Assembly (NCBI GenBank): GCA_042573625.1
Contig: JBHPCZ010000013.1
Coordinates: 1-45,423 of the forward strand
Source of the DNA: JBHPCZ01 sp042573625
GTDB lineage: Bacteria > Desulfobacterota > Desulfobacteria > Desulfobacterales > UBA11574
Length of the DNA stretch: 45,423 nt
Direction: 5' to 3'
In this document: in pieces, positions 8,332-16,676 of the stretch
Position numbering within the stretch: position 1 is the first letter of the stretch
Layout: the number at the start of each line of letters is the position of its first letter
Position numbers and translations under genes: made by a program
Notes under the pieces: model-generated
Databases searched by the model: none
What the model saw: only the letters and a program-made list of their open reading frames with translations
What the model was told of the DNA's origin: nothing

Positions 8332-9443
8332 ATCACATATTCCTGGAATACCACAGTTTCAACAAATTGTGTTGTCTTGTCCAGACTGTGATACCCATTT
8401 CGCTTTCGGCTATCGTAGCCGTAAAGCAAGGCGTTGATGCCTTCTTCAATGGCATTGATGATGTTCTCCGGCGTAAACTCTGTCGGCGGATAGAAATCGC
8501 GCATGCAAATCTCTTGACCCGAGCGGTGCCAGAGAAGAAATGGATGTTTGTACATCTCCATCACAACGGGTCGGAAAGGCCCAGAGGTGGAGACAGCCAC
8601 CCTGCAATCCGAAAACAGGTAGCTCCGGGCATAATAATCTTTTAGTATGTATTCGCCGGTATGCTTATATACGAGATACTCGTCAGGGGAACGGATTCTA
8701 TTAAAGCCAAAATTGTCTATCTCCAACATTCCTGTATCCGCGATATAGAGAAGTATTCCGATGTGCTTCTCGCTTGTCTGTCTGAACTGCTCCCGAACTT
8801 TCAATGCTTGTCTCAGGCGATCATATTCACGTTCCAATATTTTTACATCTAACGCCGTAATGAACCATTCTCGCAATTCATGTGCAGACTGCAGGCCCTT
8901 TCTCGGTGGCTCTATTGAAACTGTTTTATTTTCTATGGCTGCCAGCATTTCTCTGAGATGGTCCATATCAAGAAAAGCTTCCGCCTTTTCATCATATTGT
9001 TTCGGAACATCAATTTTCTCGCCAACGAGGTCCAGTATTTCTTCCTCGCTAAATCTTCCTCTCTCCAGCCCCCTGTCTTTTCTAATAAAATATGGCATTA
9101 CCTGAAAGAGTATTTTTCGGAGCTTTCCATCAATGGTGATGCTGTCGATCTCCGGGTTGAGGTGATACTTACGCATACAGGCGGTCTTCAGCTGTTCGTA
9201 AGAATCTTTGTTAATTGTTTCATAATTCGAAAGGAGGGATTGCAGACTCAACGTTTTTACGAAATAATTCCCCTGGTTCTCGATGATGGTTTTTGACTCT
9301 TGCGGATTTGAACTTTCTTGAAAGCCCTCAGGCCTATGTAATGTTTGGATCTCTCTTTTTATACTCGGATCAAACAAAAGCGGCAGGTAGATGAAACCTG
9401 ACTCCACCACGAGTTCTATATTAGATTCCAATAAGGCTTTCAT
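8328..9443 (-). CDS. putative E2-like (UBC-fold) conjugating protein
   Basis: 371 residues. Residues 1-220 are unrecognised and mostly helical. From about 225 to 345 the pattern resembles a ubiquitin-conjugating core: beta-rich segments (YLVYKHTGEYILKDY, CRVAVSTSG), then GPFRPVVMEMYKHPFLLW, which mirrors the E2 'YPFKPPxVxFxTxIxHPNI' block. H300-P301 are followed by SGQEICM with C313 at the catalytic Cys position, and then a helix (TPENIINAIEEGINALLYGY) like the E2 tail. It is coupled by ATGA overlaps to a JAB peptidase downstream and to a broken four-helix-bundle gene upstream. The E2 call is my own motif alignment and needs a structure prediction. Confidence 0.55.
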   Translation of the reverse strand: MKALLESNIELVVESGFIYLPLLFDPSIKREIQTLHRPEGFQESSNPQESKTIIENQGNYFVKTLSLQSLLSNYETINKDSYEQLKTACMRKYHLNPEIDSITIDGKLRKILFQVMPYFIRKDRGLERGRFSEEEILDLVGEKIDVPKQYDEKAEAFLDMDHLREMLAAIENKTVSIEPPRKGLQSAHELREWFITALDVKILEREYDRLRQALKVREQFRQTSEKHIGILLYIADTGMLEIDNFGFNRIRSPDEYLVYKHTGEYILKDYYARSYLFSDCRVAVSTSGPFRPVVMEMYKHPFLLWHRSGQEICMRDFYPPTEFTPENIINAIEEGINALLYGYDSRKRNGYHSLDKTTQFVETVVFQEYVI

Positions 9444-9871
9444 TGTCGGGTCTTTACTTCAAGGTAGGCGTTCAAAGGTTCAGGGTTGCATTTTTTTCTC
9501 TGGTTTTGCTCGTAGGCCAGTAAGTACTTGATGAAACCACGAATGGTAGCTCGGGTTCGCCCGGCATGATCATAAACATCATGAAACTCAGCTTTCGTTA
9601 TGTACTGTTGGTCCAGCGCCACGTAAAGCTAACTCTGGACTTCGGTGCAGGATCGTTTTGCATACCGAAGAAAACGAACAAGCTCTGGGTTTGTCTCCGA
9701 ATCGAATCCTTCCGCAATATTGTGCATGGATGAACCTGCTGCATCCTGGATTTGTCTCTTCAATCCGAAGTCACGAGCAAACTTGGCCTTCTTTGTCAGG
9801 CCATAGACCTTGCGAGTTAGCTCCCGGGCCAACTGCCATGCCTCAATATCTTCAAATCGATCTATTCTCAT
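9440..9871 (-). pseudogene. four-helix-bundle (23S rRNA IVS-type) gene with in-frame TAG
   Basis: Residues 1-80 (RFEDIEAWQLARELTRKVYGLT ... SSMHNIAEGFDSETNPELVRFLRYAKRSCTEVQS) are a typical TIGR02436/S23 four-helix-bundle start. A TAG (9629-9631) then interrupts, and the same frame continues as LYVALDQQYITKAEFHDVYDHAGRTRATIRGFIKYLL, the usual second half. Intact relatives have Gln here (xSQLYVALD), so a single CAG-to-TAG change explains the break. The gene ends inside the start of the E2-like gene (ATGA). Such proteins are usually found in 23S rRNA intervening sequences or next to retroelements; here it is free-standing. Confidence 0.75.
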
Positions 9872-9932
9872 ACCTTATCCGTTACGGGTTATGGCTTGAA
9901 CCTTTGAACCCGTGAACGATTACCTTTCAAGG

Positions 9933-10202
9933 TTATCCGTGCGGCGCTCCAAAAAGGGAAATTTCCAGGGGGTATTCAGCGGCAAGCCGAGGCGCCTTTT
10001 CTTCCAAGCCTTTCAACCTTTTTGCGAGGTATTTCACCTTTGCATTGAGATATTCGCTGTCAGGATCTGATCTTAAATCGGTCTCGGCATCACGGAGAAG
10101 AACCCGGAGTTCCAGGTACTCCCTTTCAATCAGCTTGACCTCGTTCCGCAAGTTCTGGAAATGTACGTTTTCGTTACAATCATCATAAATCCACATGCTC
10201 AT
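9933..10202 (-). CDS. small coiled-coil protein
   Basis: 89 residues with a good ribosome binding site (AGAGGTGTACC before ATG). Residues about 15-75 form a long helix of coiled-coil type (LRNEVKLIEREYLELRVLLRDAETDL). The end is ISLFGAPHG, finishing in Gly. It is the first gene of the minus-strand group with the four-helix, E2-like and JAB genes. I recognise no family; the fold looks helical, not beta-grasp, so a ubiquitin-like role is not supported except for the terminal Gly. Confidence 0.55.
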   Translation of the reverse strand: MSMWIYDDCNENVHFQNLRNEVKLIEREYLELRVLLRDAETDLRSDPDSEYLNAKVKYLAKRLKGLEEKAPRLAAEYPLEISLFGAPHG

Positions 10203-10297
10203 GGTACACCTCTTTTTCGATTAAACCTTTGCTAAATTTATTTCAAAATCGTCAATATTGCACTATATCAATAGGAAAATCAGGTGGCAAGTGTTTA

Positions 10298-10335
10298 AAA
10301 GGATTCAAGGGGCCAAGGGCTCTAGGGTTCAAGTA
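10298..10335. repeat. GGATTCAAGGGGCC-type intergenic repeat
   Basis: AGGATTCAAGGGGCCAAGGG followed by a degenerate second unit (GGGTTCAAG). A related stretch occurs at 36238-36285 (GGATTCAGGGGCCCAAGTG). It is low-complexity and probably an interspersed element. Confidence 0.4.
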
Positions 10336-10443
10336 AAGTGAATATGAACAAAAGTTATCTCAACGGGCACTTGTATCTCATTGACAAGCTAATAGTTACC
10401 CATGTAATGAAAAGTTGTTATTCCCCGAAGGAAATCAAATGAG

Positions 10444-11004
10444 ATGAAAAACGACACGAAATTAATAACTCTGGCGGACCCCAAACGATTTAAAACGATT
10501 CAGGACCTGACCCGATTACGCCCGGACTGCGGCGCATCAATTGATGACATCTTCGTGATAACCGATGAAACTCTGCTGATAATTGATATGGGTCAATTGG
10601 GAAATATATTGAATCCATACAACAGCCCATCGGCATCTCATGTGAGAACACATGGTGTGATTGTCCATAGCTATATCCGGAATGAACCCTGTCCGGTGTT
10701 GCGGAGCGACCCATATTTGTTGCTTCCGCTGTCACATCACCTAAAAAAAGATTTAAGCAATTACACAGAAATTGGAAAAGTTGTCGGAAGCGTTCCCTGT
10801 CCTTCGGGTTCCTTCCTTTTGCTGCCGAATCGAAAGGATGTGCCGCCACCTCTGAATAACGCAATGGATGTGGCCTTAGAAAATAAAACCGGTGCAAAGA
10901 TAAGGCTCCCGGACGGGACCTTTAGGGTCTTTTATGAGCAGTTTGAGGCGCTTAAAGACTCAAAAAAAGAATTTTATCAAAACATCGTTGTTCAGAGGCA
11001 GTAG
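10444..11004 (+). CDS. hypothetical protein
   Basis: 186 residues, starting after AAGGAAATC. It has no membrane segment. The C-terminal part (GAKIRLPDGTFRVFYEQFEALKDSKKEFYQNIVVQ) looks like a folded domain with an RxPDGTxRVF turn. Two Cys-Pro pairs (EPCPVL, VPCPSG) occur in the middle. No family is recognised. It diverges from the coiled-coil/E2-like/JAB group with about 240 bases between, so shared regulation is possible but unproven. Confidence 0.6.
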   Translation: MKNDTKLITLADPKRFKTIQDLTRLRPDCGASIDDIFVITDETLLIIDMGQLGNILNPYNSPSASHVRTHGVIVHSYIRNEPCPVLRSDPYLLLPLSHHLKKDLSNYTEIGKVVGSVPCPSGSFLLLPNRKDVPPPLNNAMDVALENKTGAKIRLPDGTFRVFYEQFEALKDSKKEFYQNIVVQRQ

Positions 11005-11043
11005 GATAATTTTTTCGCTGTAAAATTAAAATGGTTATACGAT

Positions 11044-11343
11044 TTATTTTTTCATCCAAAGATAACTTATTTTCTGAAGGCTTAACGGTCCCGCTAAACG
11101 ATTATCTTTACTTTGTTCACAAAGTTTTCGAATACATCTGCTCAGCGTCATTCTTCTTTCCGGGTCCTGAAAAAAGGGGTCGAGCGGGAATCTTCCAATA
11201 CAGGCTTCAGTCAGCCAAACATGGATACATTCCGGACAATTGTATTCCAAAGGAATTGTTTTTTGACCTGCGACTCTGGCATCAAGCCCTTCTTTTAAGA
11301 TATCGGTTTCATTAATCTCTGATTGGCAGAACATACACTCCAT
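11044..11343 (-). CDS. small zinc-ribbon protein
   Basis: 99 residues. CMFC (3-6) and CPEC (36-39) form a zinc-ribbon pair, and two further Cys lie in the C-terminal helical part (ACIGRF, LCEQSK). It is probably a small metal-binding or nucleic-acid-binding protein of unknown role, convergent with the gene at 10444. The ribosome binding site is weak. Confidence 0.55.
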   Translation of the reverse strand: MECMFCQSEINETDILKEGLDARVAGQKTIPLEYNCPECIHVWLTEACIGRFPLDPFFQDPERRMTLSRCIRKLCEQSKDNRLAGPLSLQKISYLWMKK

Positions 11344-11528
11344 AAATAGCCCCTATCCCCAGTTTCAAAACACCCTCTTTTGCCCAATCTCTGCGTCAGG
11401 CTCAAATTTTAATCCTCGAAATACTCAATGTATGTCTGTGGTTTAAATTGTCGCCTTCCTTGACCTTAGACAAAATTGAATATTTTGAAACTGGCTCCAT
11501 ATAAACAACTAATTCGATTAAGAGTTCT

Positions 11529-11957
11529 CTATATAACCTCAACAAGCTCGATCTTAAATGTGAGCGTTTTTCCTGCAAGCGGCTCATTTTCATCGATGAC
11601 GATATGATCTTCAGCGATGTCTGTAATTGCAACAACGGTCTGTTTTCCATCCTGTGTGCGAACACTGAGTCTTTTGCCGATTTCCAAATTGATTTCGGGT
11701 GGGAAGCTTGATCTGTCCATAATGTGCACGAGTTCTTTTTTATGAGGTCCATAGGCCTCTTCCGGGGCCAGTGAGATGGTTTTTGTCTCCCCTTTTTGCA
11801 TACCGATGACCGCATTTTCAAACCCCGGCAGCATGTTTTTCTCCCCAATTTCAAACTCAAACGGTTCCTCATTCATCGTGGAACCAAATACCGTGCCGTC
11901 TTCCAGGCGGCCCGTAAAGTGGACCCGTACTTTATCTCCGCTTTTTGCTTCAGCCAT
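11529..11957 (-). CDS. slyD: FKBP-type peptidyl-prolyl isomerase (SlyD-like)
   Basis: 142 residues, behind AATGAGGAGAAA. It catalyses cis-trans isomerisation of prolyl bonds and acts as a folding helper in the cytoplasm. The FKBP part (KVRVHFTGRLEDGTVFGST, LPGFENAVIGMQKGETKTISLAPEEAYG) is followed by an insert-in-flap region (residues about 73-120) that closes with LAGKTLTFKIELVEV, the SlyD/short FKBP layout. There is no His-rich metal tail. The length matches the bacterial short FKBPs. Confidence 0.93.
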   Translation of the reverse strand: MAEAKSGDKVRVHFTGRLEDGTVFGSTMNEEPFEFEIGEKNMLPGFENAVIGMQKGETKTISLAPEEAYGPHKKELVHIMDRSSFPPEINLEIGKRLSVRTQDGKQTVVAITDIAEDHIVIDENEPLAGKTLTFKIELVEVI

Positions 11958-12074
11958 TTTCTCCTCATTTAATTTTTCTTGGAAATTAAATACTTGTTTG
12001 AAAACCCGTAACCATTACCTCCCGGACTAATTTTGTCAAGACAATTCCGTTTATATTATATTCAACATTCCGAT

Positions 12075-12704
12075 CTATATATTCATGCGAAAAACGATTT
12101 CGCCCTGCAACCACGCGTGGATGGGTTCAGTGTGTCTGAAATAATCTTTGACGGCTTCTGCCAAAGGAAAAGCATCCGCTTGACACCCCATTTCCCGGCA
12201 ACGATCAATTAAACGTGAATGGACAGTTTGAAAGATTTCACGTATCTGTTGATAACATCGGAGTCTGCCCCTGTGGTTTCGGGTCTCGAAGATCATCTTG
12301 CAATGTGCCGCACTCGTCGAAGTGCAGGCCCGACAAACCGCAGGCCTCACCTCGTATACCATGCACATTGCATTTTCTAAAAAGATGCAAGGCAGCTCAT
12401 GTCGCATCATAGCCACTTCATAAGGGCTGATTCCATCGATGCGTTCCAGAATTTCATTGATTCTGCCGGCAATCTTTTTCTTCTCCTGATCCGTGAAGGT
12501 CTGCTCTACATGATGCCCCAGAAGCAGCGCCTCCGGGGGTGTCACCACCGGCAGATTATAACAGCAGTAATGGCATCCCGACCTACAGTCTAAGGGCTCC
12601 GGCAGAGATTCATTTGACATAAATTCCTGGATGGCGTTATCTGTCCAACTCAACTCTTTTAATGCCAAATCCAGTACTTTTTTTCGGTTACTGCTCATAT
12701 GCAA
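12075..12704 (-). CDS. YkgJ-like Cys-cluster protein
   Basis: 209 residues (an alternative ATG lies two codons downstream). CRSGCHYCC (40-48) is the CxxxCxxCC start of the zinc/iron-chelating YkgJ family, and later CIFLENAMCMVYEVRPAVCRAC supplies the other conserved cysteines (CxxYxxRPxxC). Members bind a metal or Fe-S cluster; their reaction is unknown. It is monocistronic and convergent with nothing close by. Confidence 0.85.
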   Translation of the reverse strand: MHMSSNRKKVLDLALKELSWTDNAIQEFMSNESLPEPLDCRSGCHYCCYNLPVVTPPEALLLGHHVEQTFTDQEKKKIAGRINEILERIDGISPYEVAMMRHELPCIFLENAMCMVYEVRPAVCRACTSTSAAHCKMIFETRNHRGRLRCYQQIREIFQTVHSRLIDRCREMGCQADAFPLAEAVKDYFRHTEPIHAWLQGEIVFRMNI

Positions 12705-12936
12705 GATATCGTCCTTGAAAGATTTGAGTGATCACTTTGAGCCGTATCGCAACACCGCTGTCGGGCATTAAGTGCGGTTTTGAAACCATTTTCAGGTGCA
12801 GGAAAACATATGCGGAGAAACATGTAAATAAAAACGTTGACACATATTTGCAAATCACTCTATTGAATTTTAAGCACCCTTCAGATCTCAATCTATATTC
12901 TTTCTTATCATCGTTTTCTAATGAAAGGACCCAGCC

Positions 12937-13674
12937 ATGACACGGTATAAAGATGGACTCGCTTTTCGCTATGTTCAAGACACGAAGTATCACCGGGATA
13001 AACCTATGATGGATAGCCTTGGCAATATTCCTTCACCGGGGCAGTTTAAGCAGTATCCGGAGGCGGAACGCATCCAATTGCCGGAGCCTGATCTGAGCCA
13101 GCCGGCCGACCTTTGGCAATGCCTGGCCAAACGCCGATCTGAACGCAACACCACATTGGGCCCGCTCAGTCTCGGGGAGCTGTCCAGGCTGATGTGGGGG
13201 GCCCAGGGGATTACCGCACGCGCCGGAATGCATCTGTTCCGCACCGCGCCTTCCGCCGGCGCCCTCTACCCCTTTGAAACCTACCTTTACGTTGACAAGG
13301 TAGAAGAAGTGCCCAAAGGGATTTACCACTTTAATGTTGCTGATTTTGCTCTGGACTGTATGGAAACCGGAGACTTCAGGCAGGAATTTACTGCCGCCAG
13401 TCTGGGCCAGCCCGTGGTTCAACGGGCTGCCGTGGTTATTATCTGGACCGCCATGATGCTCCGCTGCATGACCAAATATCGAGACCGGGCCATGCGCTAC
13501 ATTCCCATGGATCTGGGACACGTTTGCCAGAATGTTCAGCTGGCCGCGGTCGCCATGGGATTCGGGTCCTGCCCCATCGGGGCCTTTTATGATGACGATT
13601 TTAACGAGCTGTTGGGGGTTGATGGTGAGGAGGAGACGGTGCTGTATCTTGTCAGCGTCGGGAAGTTAGGTTAG
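12937..13674 (+). CDS. SagB-type nitroreductase-family oxidoreductase
   Basis: 245 residues. It has the FMN-dependent nitroreductase fold of SagB/ThcOx type: RRSERN at the FMN phosphate site, LSRLMWGAQGIT, TAPSAGALYPFETYLYV (typical 'PSAGAxYPxE'), and the C-terminal YIPMDLGHVCQNVQLAAVAMGFGSCPIGAFYDD. Stand-alone SagB-like proteins in anaerobes are of unknown substrate; no precursor peptide or cyclodehydratase is nearby, so azoline oxidation is not indicated. AAAGGACC precedes the ATG. Confidence 0.88.
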   Translation: MTRYKDGLAFRYVQDTKYHRDKPMMDSLGNIPSPGQFKQYPEAERIQLPEPDLSQPADLWQCLAKRRSERNTTLGPLSLGELSRLMWGAQGITARAGMHLFRTAPSAGALYPFETYLYVDKVEEVPKGIYHFNVADFALDCMETGDFRQEFTAASLGQPVVQRAAVVIIWTAMMLRCMTKYRDRAMRYIPMDLGHVCQNVQLAAVAMGFGSCPIGAFYDDDFNELLGVDGEEETVLYLVSVGKLG

Positions 13675-13726
13675 GTGCTTATCTATTAGTATCGATAAAA
13701 GTTGTGTTCGTTTAAATGTCCAATAT

Positions 13727-13800
13727 TCAATTTCCAATGACCAACGCCCAAGTGAAAAATACTTGAAAATTGGATATTAACTACTTCGAAGAAGACACAT
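13727..13800. repeat. CCAATATTCAATTTCCAA-type repeat
   Basis: TCCAATATTCAATTTCCAAT (13719-13738) is followed by the partly complementary GAAAATTGGATATT (13764-13777). It looks like another member of the palindromic intergenic repeats. Confidence 0.35.
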
Positions 13801-13832
13801 ATTAACAATTTACCTGAAAAATCTATAACAAC

Positions 13833-14702
13833 TTACTGTGCCAAGATCTCAATAATCGGGGGAATGACGTTGGTGGCAATATCCGTGCTGGAACCGCCGG
13901 CCAACACCACTTCCAGGCGGCCATCGGTCGCCTCATCGGCGAGCTCCAGCATAAAACGGGCGATCTCCTCATAGCAGCGGCCGCTCAGACCCAGGCTGCC
14001 GTAGTCTCCTTTGTGGGTATCGAAGCCAAAGTACCAGAAGATCAAGTCCGGTTTGAAGTCCATCACCCGGGGATAGAACTCGGATTTTATCTTGTCGGCG
14101 TATGCTTGATCTGAATTCTCATCTCCTCCACCCCAGAGACCCCAGTAACTTCCGGGCGCCCGGATGTCGACTTTGGTTCCGTCTTCCGAAACATGATCCA
14201 TGCTGCAGCAGCAGACATGAAGCACATCCGGATCATTTTTAAGTAAATCCCGCGTGCCGTCTCCGTGATGGGCATCTGTGTCCATGATGGCAAAACGTTG
14301 GATGTTGTGTATTTCTCGCAAGTAAGTGATGGTGATGACCACGTCATTGAAACAACAATAGCCGCCAAAGTAGTCTCTACCGGAATGATGGCCCCCGGCG
14401 CCGATAAAGGCAAAAGCGTTGTTGATTTCCCCGGTACAAACCTTCTCTCCGGCCAGGACCACCCCGCCGACGGAATGCCATGCGGTTGAACAGAGATGAT
14501 CTGACTCTACGCCTCGGATGAGTTCAGGGGTGTGCACTTTGAGAATCCACTCCTCTTCTATGGGCGGTGATTCATAAAGGATAACGTTATCACGAGTCAA
14601 CAGGTGCTCCATGGCTCCGGGAAAATCTTCCAGCCGGGTACCGCGCGTGAGGTAGCTCCTGCGGCTAAAGCTGGGGTGATAAAAAACGCCGGTTTTTTTC
14701 AT
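13833..14702 (-). CDS. histone deacetylase-like hydrolase
   Basis: 289 residues from ATG 14702, which has AGAAAGGTC upstream; a GTG at 14720 is possible but lies inside a repeat. It belongs to the arginase/deacetylase fold: GGHHSGRDYFGGYCCFND (103-120) and DTDAHHGDGT (141-150) hold the catalytic His pair and the zinc Asp/His ligands, and FDTHKGDYGSLGLS carries the third Asp. Bacterial relatives deacetylate small amides, acetylpolyamines or acetyl-lysine. Here it precedes no acetate metabolism genes; the substrate is open. Confidence 0.9.
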   Translation of the reverse strand: MKKTGVFYHPSFSRRSYLTRGTRLEDFPGAMEHLLTRDNVILYESPPIEEEWILKVHTPELIRGVESDHLCSTAWHSVGGVVLAGEKVCTGEINNAFAFIGAGGHHSGRDYFGGYCCFNDVVITITYLREIHNIQRFAIMDTDAHHGDGTRDLLKNDPDVLHVCCCSMDHVSEDGTKVDIRAPGSYWGLWGGGDENSDQAYADKIKSEFYPRVMDFKPDLIFWYFGFDTHKGDYGSLGLSGRCYEEIARFMLELADEATDGRLEVVLAGGSSTDIATNVIPPIIEILAQ

Positions 14703-14707
14703 ATTGA

Positions 14708-14785
14708 CCTTTCTGGCCACAAAGGCACAAAGACACGAAATTTTTAATATAATTCAATTTTTTCTTTGTGCCTTGGTGTCTTAAT
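14708..14785. repeat. CACAAAGGCACAAAGACAC-type inverted repeat
   Basis: GCCACAAAGGCACAAAGACAC (14716-14736) pairs imperfectly with TTTCTTTGTGCCTTGGTGTC (14761-14780). The pattern is a common dispersed palindrome; it fills the gap between the HDAC-like and phosphatase genes. Confidence 0.55.
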
Positions 14786-14819
14786 GGCTGAACAATTGTA
14801 TTGCTTTTCGATTTTATTA

Positions 14820-15455
14820 CTAAAAATCGGACAAAGCGGGCTTCCCCATAACCTTGAGGTAGGAAGTGTCATTCAGAAATGAGACGATCCACTGACCATC
14901 TTTGTAAGTAAAAAGGTTGGTGCCGGCAGTGTCCTGTTGAATTCGCCAGAAGTGGCTGTTATCGATGCCTAAAAGGGCACAGCAGATAACTTTATTGGGC
15001 GCCCGGTGAGCGACCAAAGCGATATTTTCATTCTTGTGTTTCTCGACCAGATCTTCCACAGCCCCCATGGTGCGTGAACGGACTTCATCCAGGCTTTCTC
15101 CGCCGGGAAAGTGGACTTTGTGAGGTTCCTTGATCCAGGTTGAGTAAATATCCGGATATTTTTCCTCTACTTCAACCAGGGGTTTCCCTTCCCACTCACC
15201 GTAACTGATATCTATAATTGCCTCAAGAGGAGTAACCGGAATGTTTTGGAATTTAGCTATATTTTCAGCTGTTTCTACTGAACGGGAAAGGGGGCTGCTG
15301 TAAATGGCGTGAAGGGTTTCATCTTTGAGGGCTTCACCGGCAAGGTGAACTTCTTTTTTTCCTGTTTCATCCAGAGGAATATCCGCGCGCCCACGGAATA
15401 TCTCCCCCAGATTCCAGGCGGTCTGACCGTGGCGGACCAAGTATACTCTCGTCAT
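14820..15455 (-). CDS. histidine phosphatase family protein
   Basis: 211 residues with GGAGGTG before the ATG. The phosphoglycerate mutase-like fold is shown by VYLVRHGQTAWN (R8, H9 phospho-acceptor), YSSPLSRSVETAE, ISYGEWEGK and VAHRAPNK. The broad family dephosphorylates small phosphate esters, including alpha-ribazole-P (CobC) and sugar phosphates. The usual 'VSHGG' second His motif is VAHRA here. No cobalamin genes are adjacent, so the substrate is undefined. Confidence 0.9.
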   Translation of the reverse strand: MTRVYLVRHGQTAWNLGEIFRGRADIPLDETGKKEVHLAGEALKDETLHAIYSSPLSRSVETAENIAKFQNIPVTPLEAIIDISYGEWEGKPLVEVEEKYPDIYSTWIKEPHKVHFPGGESLDEVRSRTMGAVEDLVEKHKNENIALVAHRAPNKVICCALLGIDNSHFWRIQQDTAGTNLFTYKDGQWIVSFLNDTSYLKVMGKPALSDF

Positions 15456-15617
15456 GTTAACACCTCCACTTAATGTGGTATGAGAAGTTCAGGTTGAGAA
15501 TATGGTATCATCCTAATATGCGGATTACGCCTTTTGTTCGGCCGGGGGCGGCCGGGCAAAATACCTTTGTGGGTCTGTGTAGGTCTGTGTGGGTCTGTGG
15601 CTAATTTGTCTTAGAAG

Positions 15618-16643
15618 CTATATTCCCTTGATCTGCTGGTGCAATTCCCGGGTCTTTTCCATGCGGGCCTGATCGCGTTCCATCGCAATCCGGTGTATTT
15701 CTTCATCTAAAGTCATCGCCTCGGGATCATGAAGGTCTTTTCCCTGGGCGTGGGCGTCAATGAGGGTTCGGTAAGCATGGATCATCCTGGCAATCAGGGC
15801 CACAGGATACTCTCGGCCCTGAATCTTCAAAGTTTGCAGCCCCAAATCCATGTACTGTCTCAGCTCTTCGCCCTGGATCGCAAAAGCAACGTTTGGGCGG
15901 CTATTGATTCTTTCATTGATACTGATGATTTCTTCAGGTTTCTTACCCTTCCGGCGCATCAGTTTTTCCCGCTGGTCTTCTGTTAAGAGGCAGAAACGAA
16001 AGCAGCTGCCGCTTCTGTCCGGCCATCCCTCGTACTCGACGATTTCATTTCCATCTTCGTCGTGGTAAACTTTTTTCACATACGAGTCGCTGGTGATTTC
16101 ATGAAACAGACAGTTGCCCACACCCCCAATGCATCGGTTACCGTGCATCAGCACTTCGGTCAGAACACCGACCTCATCCGCTTCTTTCTTGAAGGCCCGC
16201 ATTTTTTCCACGGTATCGATTTCGGTACTGGCCACAACCTGGGTGGCGCCGGCTTCCAGAAAGTATGCCATCTCTTCCCGGGTCTTTATGTTACACCCCA
16301 CGGAAGCGTGAATGATTAATTCCGGGTAGTTACGATGAATGAGCCGCATGATACCCGGGGTCTTTGCGATGATGCCTTCAACACCATATTGGGCCCACTT
16401 GGCGGTCTTGTTCAATACACGGATGAAATGTTTTTCCTGAATCTCCGCGTTAATAGCCACTCGAACCTTTCCCCCGTGGGCATCGGCGATGCTTACAGCT
16501 TCTTTAATCTCGCTGTCGTCGAGCTCCCAGGCGCACTTTCTTCGGCTGAAACCTTTTGCCCCCACATAGACGGCATCGGCACCACTAGAAAATACGGCTT
16601 CCACCATCTCAAGGCTGCCGCCCGGGGCCAGCAATTCGTTCAT
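15618..16643 (-). CDS. peptidase U32 family protein
   Basis: 341 residues. I chose ATG 16643 because TTAGGAGGG precedes it and the family starts with MxELLAPxGSLE; an in-frame ATG at 16676 has poor signals. The U32 fold is a TIM-like barrel: GADAVYVGAKGFSRR, IIHASVGCNIKT, EVLMHGNRCIGGVGNCLFHE, then GSCFRFC. The Cys spacing matches the 4Fe-4S ligands of U32 relatives such as UbiU/UbiV and RlhA, which act in oxygen-independent hydroxylation. Whether this one is a protease or a hydroxylation factor is not decided. Confidence 0.88.
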   Translation of the reverse strand: MNELLAPGGSLEMVEAVFSSGADAVYVGAKGFSRRKCAWELDDSEIKEAVSIADAHGGKVRVAINAEIQEKHFIRVLNKTAKWAQYGVEGIIAKTPGIMRLIHRNYPELIIHASVGCNIKTREEMAYFLEAGATQVVASTEIDTVEKMRAFKKEADEVGVLTEVLMHGNRCIGGVGNCLFHEITSDSYVKKVYHDEDGNEIVEYEGWPDRSGSCFRFCLLTEDQREKLMRRKGKKPEEIISINERINSRPNVAFAIQGEELRQYMDLGLQTLKIQGREYPVALIARMIHAYRTLIDAHAQGKDLHDPEAMTLDEEIHRIAMERDQARMEKTRELHQQIKGI

Positions 16644-16676
16644 TCTGTTGAACCCTCCTAACTGATAGACAGACAT

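Noticed and set aside
9629..9631. TAG as pyrrolysine
   Set aside because: Homologues have Gln at this position and the protein is not of a known Pyl class; a CAG-to-TAG nonsense change is the simpler reading.
9933..10202. Coiled-coil protein as the ubiquitin-like partner because it ends in Gly
   Set aside because: The predicted fold is a long helix, not a beta-grasp, and a single terminal Gly is weak evidence.
11402..11872. 156-residue minus-strand ORF overlapping slyD
   Set aside because: It is out of frame with the well-supported FKBP gene and has no family features.
15545..15605. GGTCTGTG tandem copies as a regulatory array or CRISPR
   Set aside because: Only three short degenerate copies without spacers of constant size; probably part of a dispersed repeat.
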